Assembly: GCF_019880385.1 (NCBI RefSeq)
Contig: NZ_CP082273.1
Span: 124,001 to 188,000 of the forward strand
Source: Nocardioides coralli
GTDB lineage: Bacteria; Actinomycetota; Actinomycetes; Propionibacteriales; Nocardioidaceae
Reading direction: 5' to 3'
DNA: 64,000 bases
Shown here: positions 8,475 to 14,781 of the stretch, one piece after another
Position numbering within the stretch: the first letter of the stretch is position 1
How the letters are laid out: each line of letters opens with the position of its first letter
Made by a program: the position numbers and the translations under genes
The notes under the pieces: generated by a model
The model's database searches: none
The model's input: the letters and a program-made list of their open reading frames with translations, nothing else
Told to the model about the DNA's origin: nothing

Positions 8475-8800
8475 TCTTCCTCGTCGAAGGAGTCGTGGCT
8501 GTGGTCGACCGCGCTGTCGTCGGGGACCTCGTCGTCGATGTCGTCGGGGTCGGGGGCATCAGCGGGCCGGTCCCACCCGTCGGCCAGCACCTGGGCGCGG
8601 GCCGCGAGGTCCTCGACGTCCTCCGGGTCAGCTCCTTGCAGGCCGGCGGCGTAGCCGAGCAGGTAGGTCGTGATGGGCGCGGCCACCTTGGTCACGTTGT
8701 GGGCTGCCGACCGTGCCAGGTCGAGCACCAGGGCCTCGTCGACCTCAGCCTCGACGTCGAGCGCGTCGCACAGCTCGTCGATCCAGTCGTGCAGGTTCAC
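8471..8800 (-). CDS. DUF6457 domain protein
   Basis: A 109-residue acidic protein. MNLHDWIDELCDALDVEAEV and LVLDLARSAAHNVTKVAAPI, then TYLLGYAAGLQGADPEDVED, form a helical domain, and the C-terminal 25 residues are almost all Asp, Glu and Pro. This helical unit is known as DUF6457 and is found near or fused to MobA-type nucleotidyltransferases in actinobacteria. Here it overlaps mobA by four bases upstream and qor by four bases downstream, so the three proteins are likely made together. A helper role for MobA is an inference from position only. Confidence 0.65.
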   Translation of the reverse strand: MNLHDWIDELCDALDVEAEVDEALVLDLARSAAHNVTKVAAPITTYLLGYAAGLQGADPEDVEDLAARAQVLADGWDRPADAPDPDDIDDEVPDDSAVDHSHDSFDEEE

Positions 8801-9348
8801 GGATCCAACATTCGCGCAAGATCCTGCCAGGTGTCCACGTCCTGCGCCTCCGCGTTCCGTGCCGGTACGTCGACGAGGTCCAGCTCCGACAGCAGCCGGT
8901 GGAGCGGGAAGCCGTGGGGGTCCTGCGGCAGCGCCCGGTCCAGCCCACCTGCCGCCAGCGCGAGGGCGAGCTGGCGGCGGCCGTCCGCGTCGCAGAGCAC
9001 GGCGCCGTCGTGCCCGGGCAGGGCCGCCAGCAGCCGGTCGAAGGTCGCCGCCGTGACCCGCGGCATGTCGACCGCAAGCACCAGCAGGAGACCGGGGTCG
9101 TGGGCGAGGGCGGCGCGGCCGGCCGCGAGACCCGCCACCGGACCGCCCAGCGGCGGGTCCTCACGCACGAACGTCGCCGGTCGGCTGGTCGGCACCGGCG
9201 CCCCGACGACCACGACCTCGCCGGCAGCGCCGGTCGCCGCCAGCGCCCGCTCGAGGAACGTCGTGCCGGCGTACTCGATGGACGCCTTGTCGGCTCCGTC
9301 GAGGCGCGCGGCGGTGCCGCCGGCGAGGATCACTGCCGCGAGGTCCAC
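8797..9348 (-). CDS. mobA: MobA-like molybdopterin nucleotidyltransferase
   Basis: A 183-residue nucleotidyltransferase of the MobA (NTP-transferase) family, which transfers GMP or CMP to molybdopterin. Visible motifs are AAVILAGGTAARLDGADKAS (GTP loop LAGGxxxRxGxDKA, with Leu-Asp in place of the usual Met/Phe-Gly), REDPPLGGPVAGLAAG and LLVLAVDMPRVTAATF (metal-binding Asp). The start GTG 9348 lies directly before the loop. It is the first gene of a coupled run with DUF6457 and a quinone oxidoreductase, divergent from the nitrilase gene. Because the loop departs slightly from MobA, a related cytidylyl- or uridylyltransferase is possible. Confidence 0.78.
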   Translation of the reverse strand: MDLAAVILAGGTAARLDGADKASIEYAGTTFLERALAATGAAGEVVVVGAPVPTSRPATFVREDPPLGGPVAGLAAGRAALAHDPGLLLVLAVDMPRVTAATFDRLLAALPGHDGAVLCDADGRRQLALALAAGGLDRALPQDPHGFPLHRLLSELDLVDVPARNAEAQDVDTWQDLARMLDP

Positions 9349-9401
9349 GCGTGCAGTCTCCCAGCCATCGACGGCGGATCCGCGGGTGGCAGGCTGGGGG
9401 C

Positions 9402-10169
9402 GTGGACGGACGACTGCGCGTGGCCCTGGTCCAGCACGCCTCCGGGCTGGAGCCGGCCGACAACCGCGACCTGCTGGAGGAGCTCACCCCGGAGGGGGTC
9501 GACCTGACGGTGTTCCCGGAAGCGTTCGCCCGCGACTTCGGCAAGCCCGGCTCCGACGTGAGCGGGTTCGCGGAGCCGCTCGACGGGCCGTTCGCGACCG
9601 AGCTGGAGCGGGTGGCGCAGGCGCGGGACGCCACCCTGCTGGCAGGGCTCTTCGAGACCTCCGAGGACCTCCAGCGGCCCTTCAACACCCTCGTCCTCCG
9701 TGGCCGCGCGCGCGCCGACTACCGCAAGGTCCACCTCTACGACTCCTTCGGCTACCGCGAGTCCGACCGGCTGACCGCCGGCCCGATCTCTGCGCCGGTG
9801 GTCGAGCTCGGGGGTCTGGCCGTCGGCCTGATGACCTGCTACGACCTGCGGTTCCCCGAGCAGTCCCGGGCCCTGGTCGACGCCGGCGCTGAGGTGCTCG
9901 TGATCCCCGCCGCCTGGGTCGCCGGGGAGCGGAAGGTCGACCACTGGCGCACCCTGGTGCGGGCGCGGGCCATCGAGAACACGGTCTACGTCGTCGCCGT
10001 CGGTCAGCCCGCGCCGCGCTACACCGGCCACTCGATGGTCGTGGACCCGCTCGGTGACGTGATCGCGGAGGCGGGCGAGGAGCCGGCGGTCCTGACCGCG
10101 ACCCTCGAGCGCGAGGTGCTCGTCGAGGCCCGCCGGACCAACCCCTCGCTCGCCAACCGGCGGCGGTAG
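9402..10169 (+). CDS. Carbon-nitrogen hydrolase (nitrilase superfamily amidase)
   Basis: A 255-residue member of the nitrilase superfamily, with all three catalytic residues in place: Glu in VFPEAFARDF (about residue 41), Lys in YRKVHLYDSFGYRESD (about 110) and Cys in GLMTCYDLRFPEQSR (about 145). The sequence is closest in feel to the Nit2/omega-amidase and deaminated-glutathione amidase branch, which clean up deaminated Gln or glutathione products, but the substrate cannot be fixed. GTG 9402 follows CAGGCT by six bases and gives the normal N-terminus LRVALVQHAS. The stop TAG forms part of the next gene's TAGCCT box. Confidence 0.85.
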   Translation: MDGRLRVALVQHASGLEPADNRDLLEELTPEGVDLTVFPEAFARDFGKPGSDVSGFAEPLDGPFATELERVAQARDATLLAGLFETSEDLQRPFNTLVLRGRARADYRKVHLYDSFGYRESDRLTAGPISAPVVELGGLAVGLMTCYDLRFPEQSRALVDAGAEVLVIPAAWVAGERKVDHWRTLVRARAIENTVYVVAVGQPAPRYTGHSMVVDPLGDVIAEAGEEPAVLTATLEREVLVEARRTNPSLANRRR

Positions 10170-10172
10170 CCT
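10167..10172 (+). promoter_or_regulatory. Probable leaderless -10 box for the membrane protein gene
   Basis: TAGCCT overlaps the TAG stop of the nitrilase gene and lies eight bases before the GTG start at 10181. No ribosome site is visible. Confidence 0.45.
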
Positions 10173-10180
10173 TCGACCCC

Positions 10181-11494
10181 GTGGCCCGGACAACGCCCCG
10201 CCGACGCGCCGAACCGGCGCGTCCGTGGTCGCGCCGCCGGGAGCAGCAACCCGGGGCCCGGCGCCAGGTCGGGGTCGACGGCCGGGCCGGCTCTGCGTCC
10301 GCGCCGGTCACGCCGCCGCCTGACCGGTCCCCGCAGCGGGGGACGCAGCGCGCGGAGGCCCCGCCGCCACCCGCACCGGCGCTGCGGGCCGAGCCGGTCG
10401 AGGAGACCGCTGACACCGCACTGCTGGTCCCGCCCAGCACCGCCCCCGAGCCCGCCGTGGTTCCCGCGCGGTCGCGCGTGGTGCTGCGCCTGCTGGCGGC
10501 TCTGTGGCTGCTGATCACCCTGCTCGGGACCGGCCTGCTGGTCGTCGGGCTCTTCGACGTGCTGCCTCGCACTGAGGTCGACCTCGCCGCAGGACTGGTG
10601 CTCGACCTCGACGCACCGTGGGTGCCCCAGCTCGGCGCGGTGGCTGTGGCCACGACGTACGTGTGGGCGCTGGCAGCGCGGACCGGTGGCCGCCCGGCCG
10701 TCTTCGGCCTGCTCACCCTGGGCGTCGCGGTCGCGGTGCTGGTCCTCGACAACGGGTTGCTCCGCAACGGGGCGGCCGTCATGACGTGCGTGGTCGCGGC
10801 CGTGCTGGCGGTGGTCGCGACCGTGCCCGCCGTAGGACTGCGCCACACGGTGCGTGAGGTGGTGGTGGCGACCCTGATCGCCGCCGTCGGCGGCCTCGCG
10901 ACGGTGGGGCTGGCGCCCGACGTCGACCCGCTGCGCTTCCAGTACACGACCCTGGGCCTCGCGCTCCTCGGGGCCTTCGGCCTGATCTACCGGCTCGGGG
11001 CGGGCCTCCACGGCCTCGGCCGCCGCGGGGTGGTCATCGTCGTCTTCGGCGCGGTCGTCCTCGCCCTCACCCTCGCGTACGCCGAGCTCCTGCGCCGTTA
11101 CGGGACACCGGTGCTCGTCGAGTGGCTCTTCGACGGCGTCGACCGGGTACGCGCCCTGATCGGTGCCTCGCCGCGACCCATCGTGGCGCTGCTGGGCGTT
11201 CCCGCCCTGGTGTGGGGCACCCACATGCGCGCCCGGCGCCGCCAGGGCTGGTGGGTGTGCGCCTTCGGGGTCGGGGCGACCGTCCCGGTCGCGCAGGCGT
11301 TGCTCGACCCCGAGCCGTCGCGGGCGGCCGCGGCACTCGGCCTGGGCTACGGCGTCGTGGTCGGCCTGGTGCTGGGAGCGGTGCTGGTGCTGGTCGACCT
11401 CGCGCTCACCGGCAACCGCGGGCGCCGGGGCCGGCGGGCCGAGTCGTCCTCGGCCGTACGCCCTGAACCCTCGCGCGTCGAGGCCCTGCTCTGA
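10181..11494 (+). CDS. Polytopic membrane protein of unknown function
   Basis: A 437-residue protein I do not recognise. The first 95 or so residues are cytosolic and low in complexity (Arg, Pro, Ala, Glu). About nine hydrophobic segments follow between residues 100 and 415, for example VVLRLLAALWLLITLLGTGL and VVIVVFGAVVLALTLAYAEL. The protein ends in a basic Arg-rich tail (GNRGRRGRRAES). No transporter signature or catalytic motif is obvious. It lies between the nitrilase gene and the small biotin carrier gene on the same strand, with its own likely leaderless start. Confidence 0.6.
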   Translation: MARTTPRRRAEPARPWSRRREQQPGARRQVGVDGRAGSASAPVTPPPDRSPQRGTQRAEAPPPPAPALRAEPVEETADTALLVPPSTAPEPAVVPARSRVVLRLLAALWLLITLLGTGLLVVGLFDVLPRTEVDLAAGLVLDLDAPWVPQLGAVAVATTYVWALAARTGGRPAVFGLLTLGVAVAVLVLDNGLLRNGAAVMTCVVAAVLAVVATVPAVGLRHTVREVVVATLIAAVGGLATVGLAPDVDPLRFQYTTLGLALLGAFGLIYRLGAGLHGLGRRGVVIVVFGAVVLALTLAYAELLRRYGTPVLVEWLFDGVDRVRALIGASPRPIVALLGVPALVWGTHMRARRRQGWWVCAFGVGATVPVAQALLDPEPSRAAAALGLGYGVVVGLVLGAVLVLVDLALTGNRGRRGRRAESSSAVRPEPSRVEALL

Positions 11495-11545
11495 CCGGTT
11501 CCCCACGCCCGTCGGGGTCGATGCGGCGTACGGACGGGTAACGGA

Positions 11546-11551
11546 TACGGT
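11546..11551 (+). promoter_or_regulatory. Probable leaderless -10 box for the biotin carrier gene
   Basis: TACGGT lies seven bases before the ATG at 11559, in the 64-base space after the membrane protein gene. Confidence 0.5.
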
Positions 11552-11558
11552 CGCCACC

Positions 11559-11789
11559 ATGGCCCGCTCCCAGGAGATCGAGATCGTCGCGGAGATGGTG
11601 GCGAACGTGATGAGCGTCGACGTCGCCACCGGCGACAGCGTCGCCCCGGGCGACACCGTCGTGCTGCTCGAGTCGATGAAGATGGAGATCCCCGTCATCC
11701 TCGAGCGCGGCGGCACCATCAGCGGCGTCTGGGTCAGCCCCGGCGACGTCGTCCAGGAGGGCGACGCCCTGGTCACCGTCACGACCTGA
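11559..11789 (+). CDS. Small biotin/lipoyl-binding carrier protein (TB7.3-like)
   Basis: A 76-residue protein that is a single biotinyl domain. The biotin-accepting Lys is in LLESMKMEIPV (about residue 42), with the usual hairpin partner strands MVANVMSVDVATGDSVAPGD and TISGVWVSPGDVVQEGDALV. It closely resembles the stand-alone mycobacterial biotinylated protein TB7.3. The partner carboxylase or transferase is not next to it. ATG 11559 was chosen because TACGGT lies 7 bases upstream and the domain begins at once. Confidence 0.88.
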   Translation: MARSQEIEIVAEMVANVMSVDVATGDSVAPGDTVVLLESMKMEIPVILERGGTISGVWVSPGDVVQEGDALVTVTT

Positions 11790-11837
11790 GTCCGGCGTCG
11801 AGCAGCGGGTCGCGGCCTCGCAGGCGCTGCCGCGGCG

Positions 11838-11910
11838 CTCTGGTGTTTCGAGACGCGCTACTGCCTCCCTCGCTGCGCTCGGGTGCCACTCGGCGCTCCT
11901 CAACCCTCTC
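11838..11910. repeat. Possible degenerate interspersed element
   Basis: Between the biotin carrier gene and the tRNA-Ser gene lies a stretch with no coding signal that contains TTTCGAGACGCGC and, 50 bases on, GCGCTCCTCAACC. The TCGAGACG core also occurs in the duplicated block at 48874-48977. These paired end motifs look like the remains of an interspersed repeat, but only one copy of this form is in the window, so the call is weak. Confidence 0.3.
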
Positions 11911-11916
11911 GCGCTG

Positions 11917-11940
11917 CGGGACCTCGCAGGCTCGGTCCCG
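11917..11940 (-). terminator. Hairpin downstream of tRNA-Ser(UGA)
   Basis: Arms CGGGACC and GGTCCCG around a 10-base loop, just past the 3' end of the minus-strand tRNA-Ser gene. No U-run follows, as is common in actinobacteria. Confidence 0.4.
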
Positions 11941-11949
11941 GCGCTCGAG

Positions 11950-12038
11950 CAGAGGGGGCGGGATTCGAACCCGCGGCTGACATCACTGCCAGCGACCGCT
12001 TTCAAGGCGGTTCCGATAGGCCACTCCGGCACCCCTCC
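11950..12038 (-). tRNA. tRNA-Ser (anticodon UGA)
   Basis: On the minus strand the 7-base acceptor GGAGGGG pairs with CCCCTCT (the first pair being G-U). The anticodon stem-loop is ACCGC-CTTGAAA-GCGGT, giving anticodon TGA. The long variable arm expected of a class II tRNA lies between the anticodon and T arms, and the T arm is GCGGG-TTCGAAT-CCCGC. No CCA is encoded, so it must be added after transcription. The length of 89 bases fits tRNA-Ser. Confidence 0.95.
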
Positions 12039-12085
12039 GAGCCGCCCGCAGGCGACACGCAGGAGTGTACGGGCGGGGTCGGGTG

Positions 12086-12436
12086 CTACTCCGACCCGCC
12101 GAGCTCCAGCTCCACCTCGTCCCAGACCAGGTCGCGGCGCCGCTGCAGGTGGTGCTCGACGTCCACCAGCAACCGGCGTACGTCGGCACGCACGCCCTCG
12201 AGACCGGGCTCGCGGAACACCCGGGGACCCAGCGCGGCCAGCCGCTCGAGGAGGGCGTCGCGCTCGCGGAGCATCCCCGCTCCGCGGGCGGCCAGCCAGC
12301 CGTCGTCGGAGGCCTGCGACTCTGCGGTCAGGAGGTCGCGGACGTCCCCGAGCGTGCGTCGGGCCTGCCACCGCCAAGCGGCAGGGTTGCGTGCGTCCGA
12401 GAGGCGGCTCTGGAGCTGCTGCAGCGTCGCGGGCAT
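12086..12436 (-). CDS. Small helical protein of unknown function
   Basis: A 116-residue protein from ATG 12436, which is preceded by GGAGG at a good distance. It is rich in Arg, Leu, Glu and Ala (MPATLQQLQSRLSDARNPAA, then LGDVRDLLTAESQASDD and ADVRRLLVDVEHHLQRRRDL) and should be all helical, probably with coiled-coil character. There are no membrane segments or known catalytic motifs. It is divergent from the PH-domain-like membrane protein gene. I do not recognise a family. Confidence 0.6.
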   Translation of the reverse strand: MPATLQQLQSRLSDARNPAAWRWQARRTLGDVRDLLTAESQASDDGWLAARGAGMLRERDALLERLAALGPRVFREPGLEGVRADVRRLLVDVEHHLQRRRDLVWDEVELELGGSE

Positions 12437-12541
12437 GGCGACCTCCGGCGGTTCCGGCAGGGTTTCCGGCAGGGGTTCGAGTGTCGCCCCGCGGCGAGGT
12501 CGGCGACAAGACCCGGGGGTCCGGCGGTTTCGGTGATTCGG

Positions 12542-12547
12542 GACAAT
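12542..12547 (+). promoter_or_regulatory. Probable leaderless -10 box for the gene at 12554
   Basis: GACAAT lies six bases before the ATG at 12554, with no ribosome site between. Confidence 0.45.
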
Positions 12548-12553
12548 CGGACC

Positions 12554-13003
12554 ATGTCGTCCGGATACCGCCTCGCCCCCGCGGTGGCTGCCCGGTTGCT
12601 GGGACTGCTCCTGGTCGTGCTCGCCGCGGCGGTCGTGGCCCTCACCGTGCTCGCGAGCGCACTCGCGTGGCCACCGGCGGTGATCCTCGTGGCCGCGATC
12701 GGCGGCGTGGCGCTGGGTCTGGTGGCCGCGTGGTGGTTGCTGCGGGGCCTCCGGGTCGTGGTGCTCGACGAGCGGGGATACCGGGTCCGGATGGTCCGGG
12801 GTGCGGGTGTGAGGGACGCCGCGTGGCTGGAGGTGGGCGACGCGGTGACCGCGGACGTCCGCGGGGTCGACTGCGTGGTGCTGCGGCTCAAGGACGGGCG
12901 CGCCACCAGCATCCCCGTCGCGGTCCTGGCCGCTGACCGCAACGCCTTCGTGGCCGAGGTGCGACAACGCCTCAAGGACGCCGAGGGCCTGCGCCCGCTG
13001 TGA
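12554..13003 (+). CDS. Membrane protein with PH-like C-terminal domain
   Basis: A 149-residue protein with two membrane segments (about residues 12-37 and 40-65, LLGLLLVVLAAAVVALTVLA and ILVAAIGGVALGLVAAWWLL). A soluble beta-rich domain follows (RVVVLDERGYRVRMVRG, then WLEVGDAVTADVRGVDCVVL and FVAEVRQRLKDAEGLRPL). This layout, two helices then a compact domain ending in a helix, is that of small actinobacterial bPH-type membrane proteins of unknown function. It is followed by tRNA-Ser(GCU). Confidence 0.6.
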   Translation: MSSGYRLAPAVAARLLGLLLVVLAAAVVALTVLASALAWPPAVILVAAIGGVALGLVAAWWLLRGLRVVVLDERGYRVRMVRGAGVRDAAWLEVGDAVTADVRGVDCVVLRLKDGRATSIPVAVLAADRNAFVAEVRQRLKDAEGLRPL

Positions 13004-13078
13004 GCCGATCGCCCGATTCGGCCCCTCCCGGCAGCGCCTAGTAGCCTGACCCCGCGGTCGCGCTCCGTCGTGCCGTGT

Positions 13079-13171
13079 GGAGGCGTCGCCTAGTCCGGTC
13101 TATGGCGCCCGCCTGCTAAGCGGGTTGAGGGCAAACCCCTCTCGCGGGTTCAAATCCCGCCGCCTCCGCCA
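13079..13171 (+). tRNA. tRNA-Ser (anticodon GCU), CCA encoded
   Basis: Acceptor GGAGGCG pairs with CGCCTCC, the discriminator is G, and CCA is encoded. The anticodon stem-loop is CCCGC-CTGCTAA-GCGGG, giving anticodon GCT. A long variable arm (TTGAGGGCAAACCCCTCT region) and T arm CGGGTTCAAATCCCG complete a class II tRNA. It is the second serine tRNA within about 1.1 kb, on the opposite strand from the first. Confidence 0.96.
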
Positions 13172-13177
13172 GTCTTC

Positions 13178-13214
13178 GTCGGTCCCCTTCCGGTCTCTGC
13201 GGGAGGGGACCGAC
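13178..13214 (+). terminator. Terminator after tRNA-Ser(GCU)
   Basis: Arms GTCGGTCCCCT and AGGGGACCGAC, perfect over 11 bases and extended by a few more with one mismatch, start seven bases past the tRNA and are followed by GTTCTT. Confidence 0.75.
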
Positions 13215-13244
13215 GTTCTTCCGGCGGGTGGCCGACTGCAGGTT

Positions 13245-13257
13245 CGTGCACTGCACG
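13245..13257. promoter_or_regulatory. Palindrome CGTGCA-C-TGCACG upstream of the peptide gene
   Basis: A perfect 6-base inverted repeat around one base, about 104 bases before the peptide ATG, in the only intergenic space that could hold its promoter. It is a plausible operator; the binding protein is unknown. Confidence 0.35.
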
Positions 13258-13360
13258 TTTCTGAGCCAGGCAACCGCTGTCGCGCCACCCGTACCTCCCA
13301 CCAGACTTGCCTCGTTGGAACTTCCGACGACTGTTCGACGACGTAGGTGGAGACGGAGAC

Positions 13361-13489
13361 ATGAAGATCGCCAAGAAGCTCGCCATTGTCCTGACGACGG
13401 CTGTGCTGGGTGTGGGTCTTCTCGGGGGCCCCGCCACCGCACGTGACAGCAGCTGGGGGTGCGGCGGCTGCGCCATCGCCATCGACTGA
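13361..13489 (+). CDS. Small secreted peptide precursor (putative signalling or bioactive peptide)
   Basis: A 42-codon gene with a ribosome site (GGAGACGGAGAC) and ATG 13361. Residues 1-27 form a good Sec signal peptide: MKIAKK, then a hydrophobic core LAIVLTTAVLGVGLLGG, then cleavage after PATA. That leaves a mature 15-residue peptide RDSSWGCGGCAIAID with two Cys in a CxxC arrangement and one Trp. Nothing else is encoded beyond the leader and this short tail, so the gene product is the peptide itself. It faces a LuxR/TrmB-like regulator gene, and the two share a perfect 21-base-arm hairpin between their ends. I infer a secreted signal or a bioactive peptide; the function is not known to me. 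Confidence 0.7.
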   Translation: MKIAKKLAIVLTTAVLGVGLLGGPATARDSSWGCGGCAIAID

Positions 13490-13573
13490 CGACCCCGGCA
13501 ACCCGACCTGAGACGGGGAACGCGTAGCCCCCCAGCCGCGATCCCGGTGCCGAACCCCCCTCGGCCGTCTCAC

Positions 13574-13616
13574 CACAGCACGAGGGCAGTGACCTGGTCA
13601 CTGCCCTCGTGCTGTG
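13574..13616. terminator. Bidirectional terminator, 21-base perfect arms
   Basis: Inverted repeat 13574-13594 and 13596-13616 around a single T, identical over all 21 bases (left arm begins CACAGCACGAGGG, right arm ends CCCTCGTGCTGTG). It lies between the convergent peptide and LuxR-type genes and should stop transcription from both sides. Confidence 0.8.
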
Positions 13617-13626
13617 TCTGCATCTC

Positions 13627-14667
13627 CTAGGAGCCCTCCGACGAGCCCCCCGACGAGCCGTGCGGCGGGGCCGGGTCGTCCTTCCCGCCGCTGATGCCGC
13701 GCCGACCCATCGTGTAGCCGAGCTGGAAGCGCGTCTCGGCCTCGTACTCCCGCTTGAGGTCGGCGACGTAGCCGGCGTACGTGCGGGGACTGACGCCGAG
13801 CCGCTTGGCGCTCACCGGGTCGGCGTGCCCCTCGATGAGCATCCGGATCGTCATCGCCCGCTGCTCGGCAGCGATGTCCTTGAGCATGCCTTCCTCGCGG
13901 TTCGTGAACGGGCGGCCGCGCTCCCACGCCCGCTCGAAGACGTCCACGAGGTAATCGACGATCGAGGGCTCCCGGATCACGATGGCGGTCGTCAGGTCCT
14001 CGGCCTTGCCGGGGATCACCACCACCCGGTGGTCGATGGCGATCATCCGGTTGAAGAACTCGTCGAGCGTGCGGACCTCGGCACCCCGGGCCGTCACCGC
14101 GGCGACGTACTTGTGGGTGATCGAGCTGCGTCGCGCGCTGTGCTGGTAGAGCGTGCGCATCCGGGTCCCGCGCTCGAGCATCGCGGTGTCGCGCTCGGCG
14201 GCCGCCGCCAGGGTCGGCGCGTCACGGCCCGCCTGCGGCTGGGCGGTGAGCATCTCCTCCTCGCACTCGGCCACGAGGCCGGCGATGAAGGGGTCGATGG
14301 CACTCCCGTGCAGCATCGTGAAGGGGCCCTGCGTCTCGGTCGGGGCCCTGCGCCACGCCTGGGCGAGCGGGCCGAACGCCGCGGCCCAGCCGGAGGACTC
14401 CTGCAGCAGCCGGGTGCCCTGCTGGGTGAGGGGCGAGACGATCCGCGACTGGACCGAGGCCGGGTCGATCGCGACGTACCGCTCCTGGTCTGGCTGCTGC
14501 GTCAGCAGGCCGATCTCCAGGAGCAGGTCGAACGCCGCGCGCTCCTTCGACCCCTCCGCGAGCCGTGGGTCGTGGGACTCGATCCCGCCCGCGGCGACGA
14601 TGTCCTCGTAGAGAGCCGTCGCCGCCGACTCGAACAGCGCGCGGTCCTCTGGTTCCAGCTGACGCAC
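13627..14667 (-). CDS. LuxR-type regulator with TrmB-like N-terminal domain
   Basis: A 346-residue predicted transcription factor. Residues about 5-85 look like a winged-helix TrmB-like unit (DRALFESAATALYEDIVAAG, then RAAFDLLLEIGLL). Residues about 160-260 carry a PLD-like core (TLYQHSARRSSITHKYVAAV and FNRMIAIDHRVVVIPGKAED). Residues about 285-335 hold a LuxR-type helix-turn-helix (MLIEGHADPVSAKRLGVSPR, then TYAGYVADLKREYEAETRF). There is no receiver domain, so control is likely by ligand or partner rather than phosphorylation. The start is GTG 14667, preceded by AGGCAGGAC. The convergent secreted-peptide gene is an attractive candidate partner, by position only. Confidence 0.75.
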   Translation of the reverse strand: MRQLEPEDRALFESAATALYEDIVAAGGIESHDPRLAEGSKERAAFDLLLEIGLLTQQPDQERYVAIDPASVQSRIVSPLTQQGTRLLQESSGWAAAFGPLAQAWRRAPTETQGPFTMLHGSAIDPFIAGLVAECEEEMLTAQPQAGRDAPTLAAAAERDTAMLERGTRMRTLYQHSARRSSITHKYVAAVTARGAEVRTLDEFFNRMIAIDHRVVVIPGKAEDLTTAIVIREPSIVDYLVDVFERAWERGRPFTNREEGMLKDIAAEQRAMTIRMLIEGHADPVSAKRLGVSPRTYAGYVADLKREYEAETRFQLGYTMGRRGISGGKDDPAPPHGSSGGSSEGS

Positions 14668-14735
14668 GTCCTGCCTCTCTCCCTCCCCCTCTGCCGGGCC
14701 CCCTCTGCCGGCTCAGACTCCCACATGGCGAGACG

Positions 14736-14770
14736 CCAGCGGCCCCGTCCTCGGGGGACGGGGCCGCTGG
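14736..14770 (-). terminator. Terminator after pckG
   Basis: Perfect 15-base arms CCAGCGGCCCCGTCC and GGACGGGGCCGCTGG around TCGGG, 12 bases past the pckG stop. It separates pckG from the LuxR-type gene on the same strand. Confidence 0.85.
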
Positions 14771-14781
14771 TCGGGGTCAGA

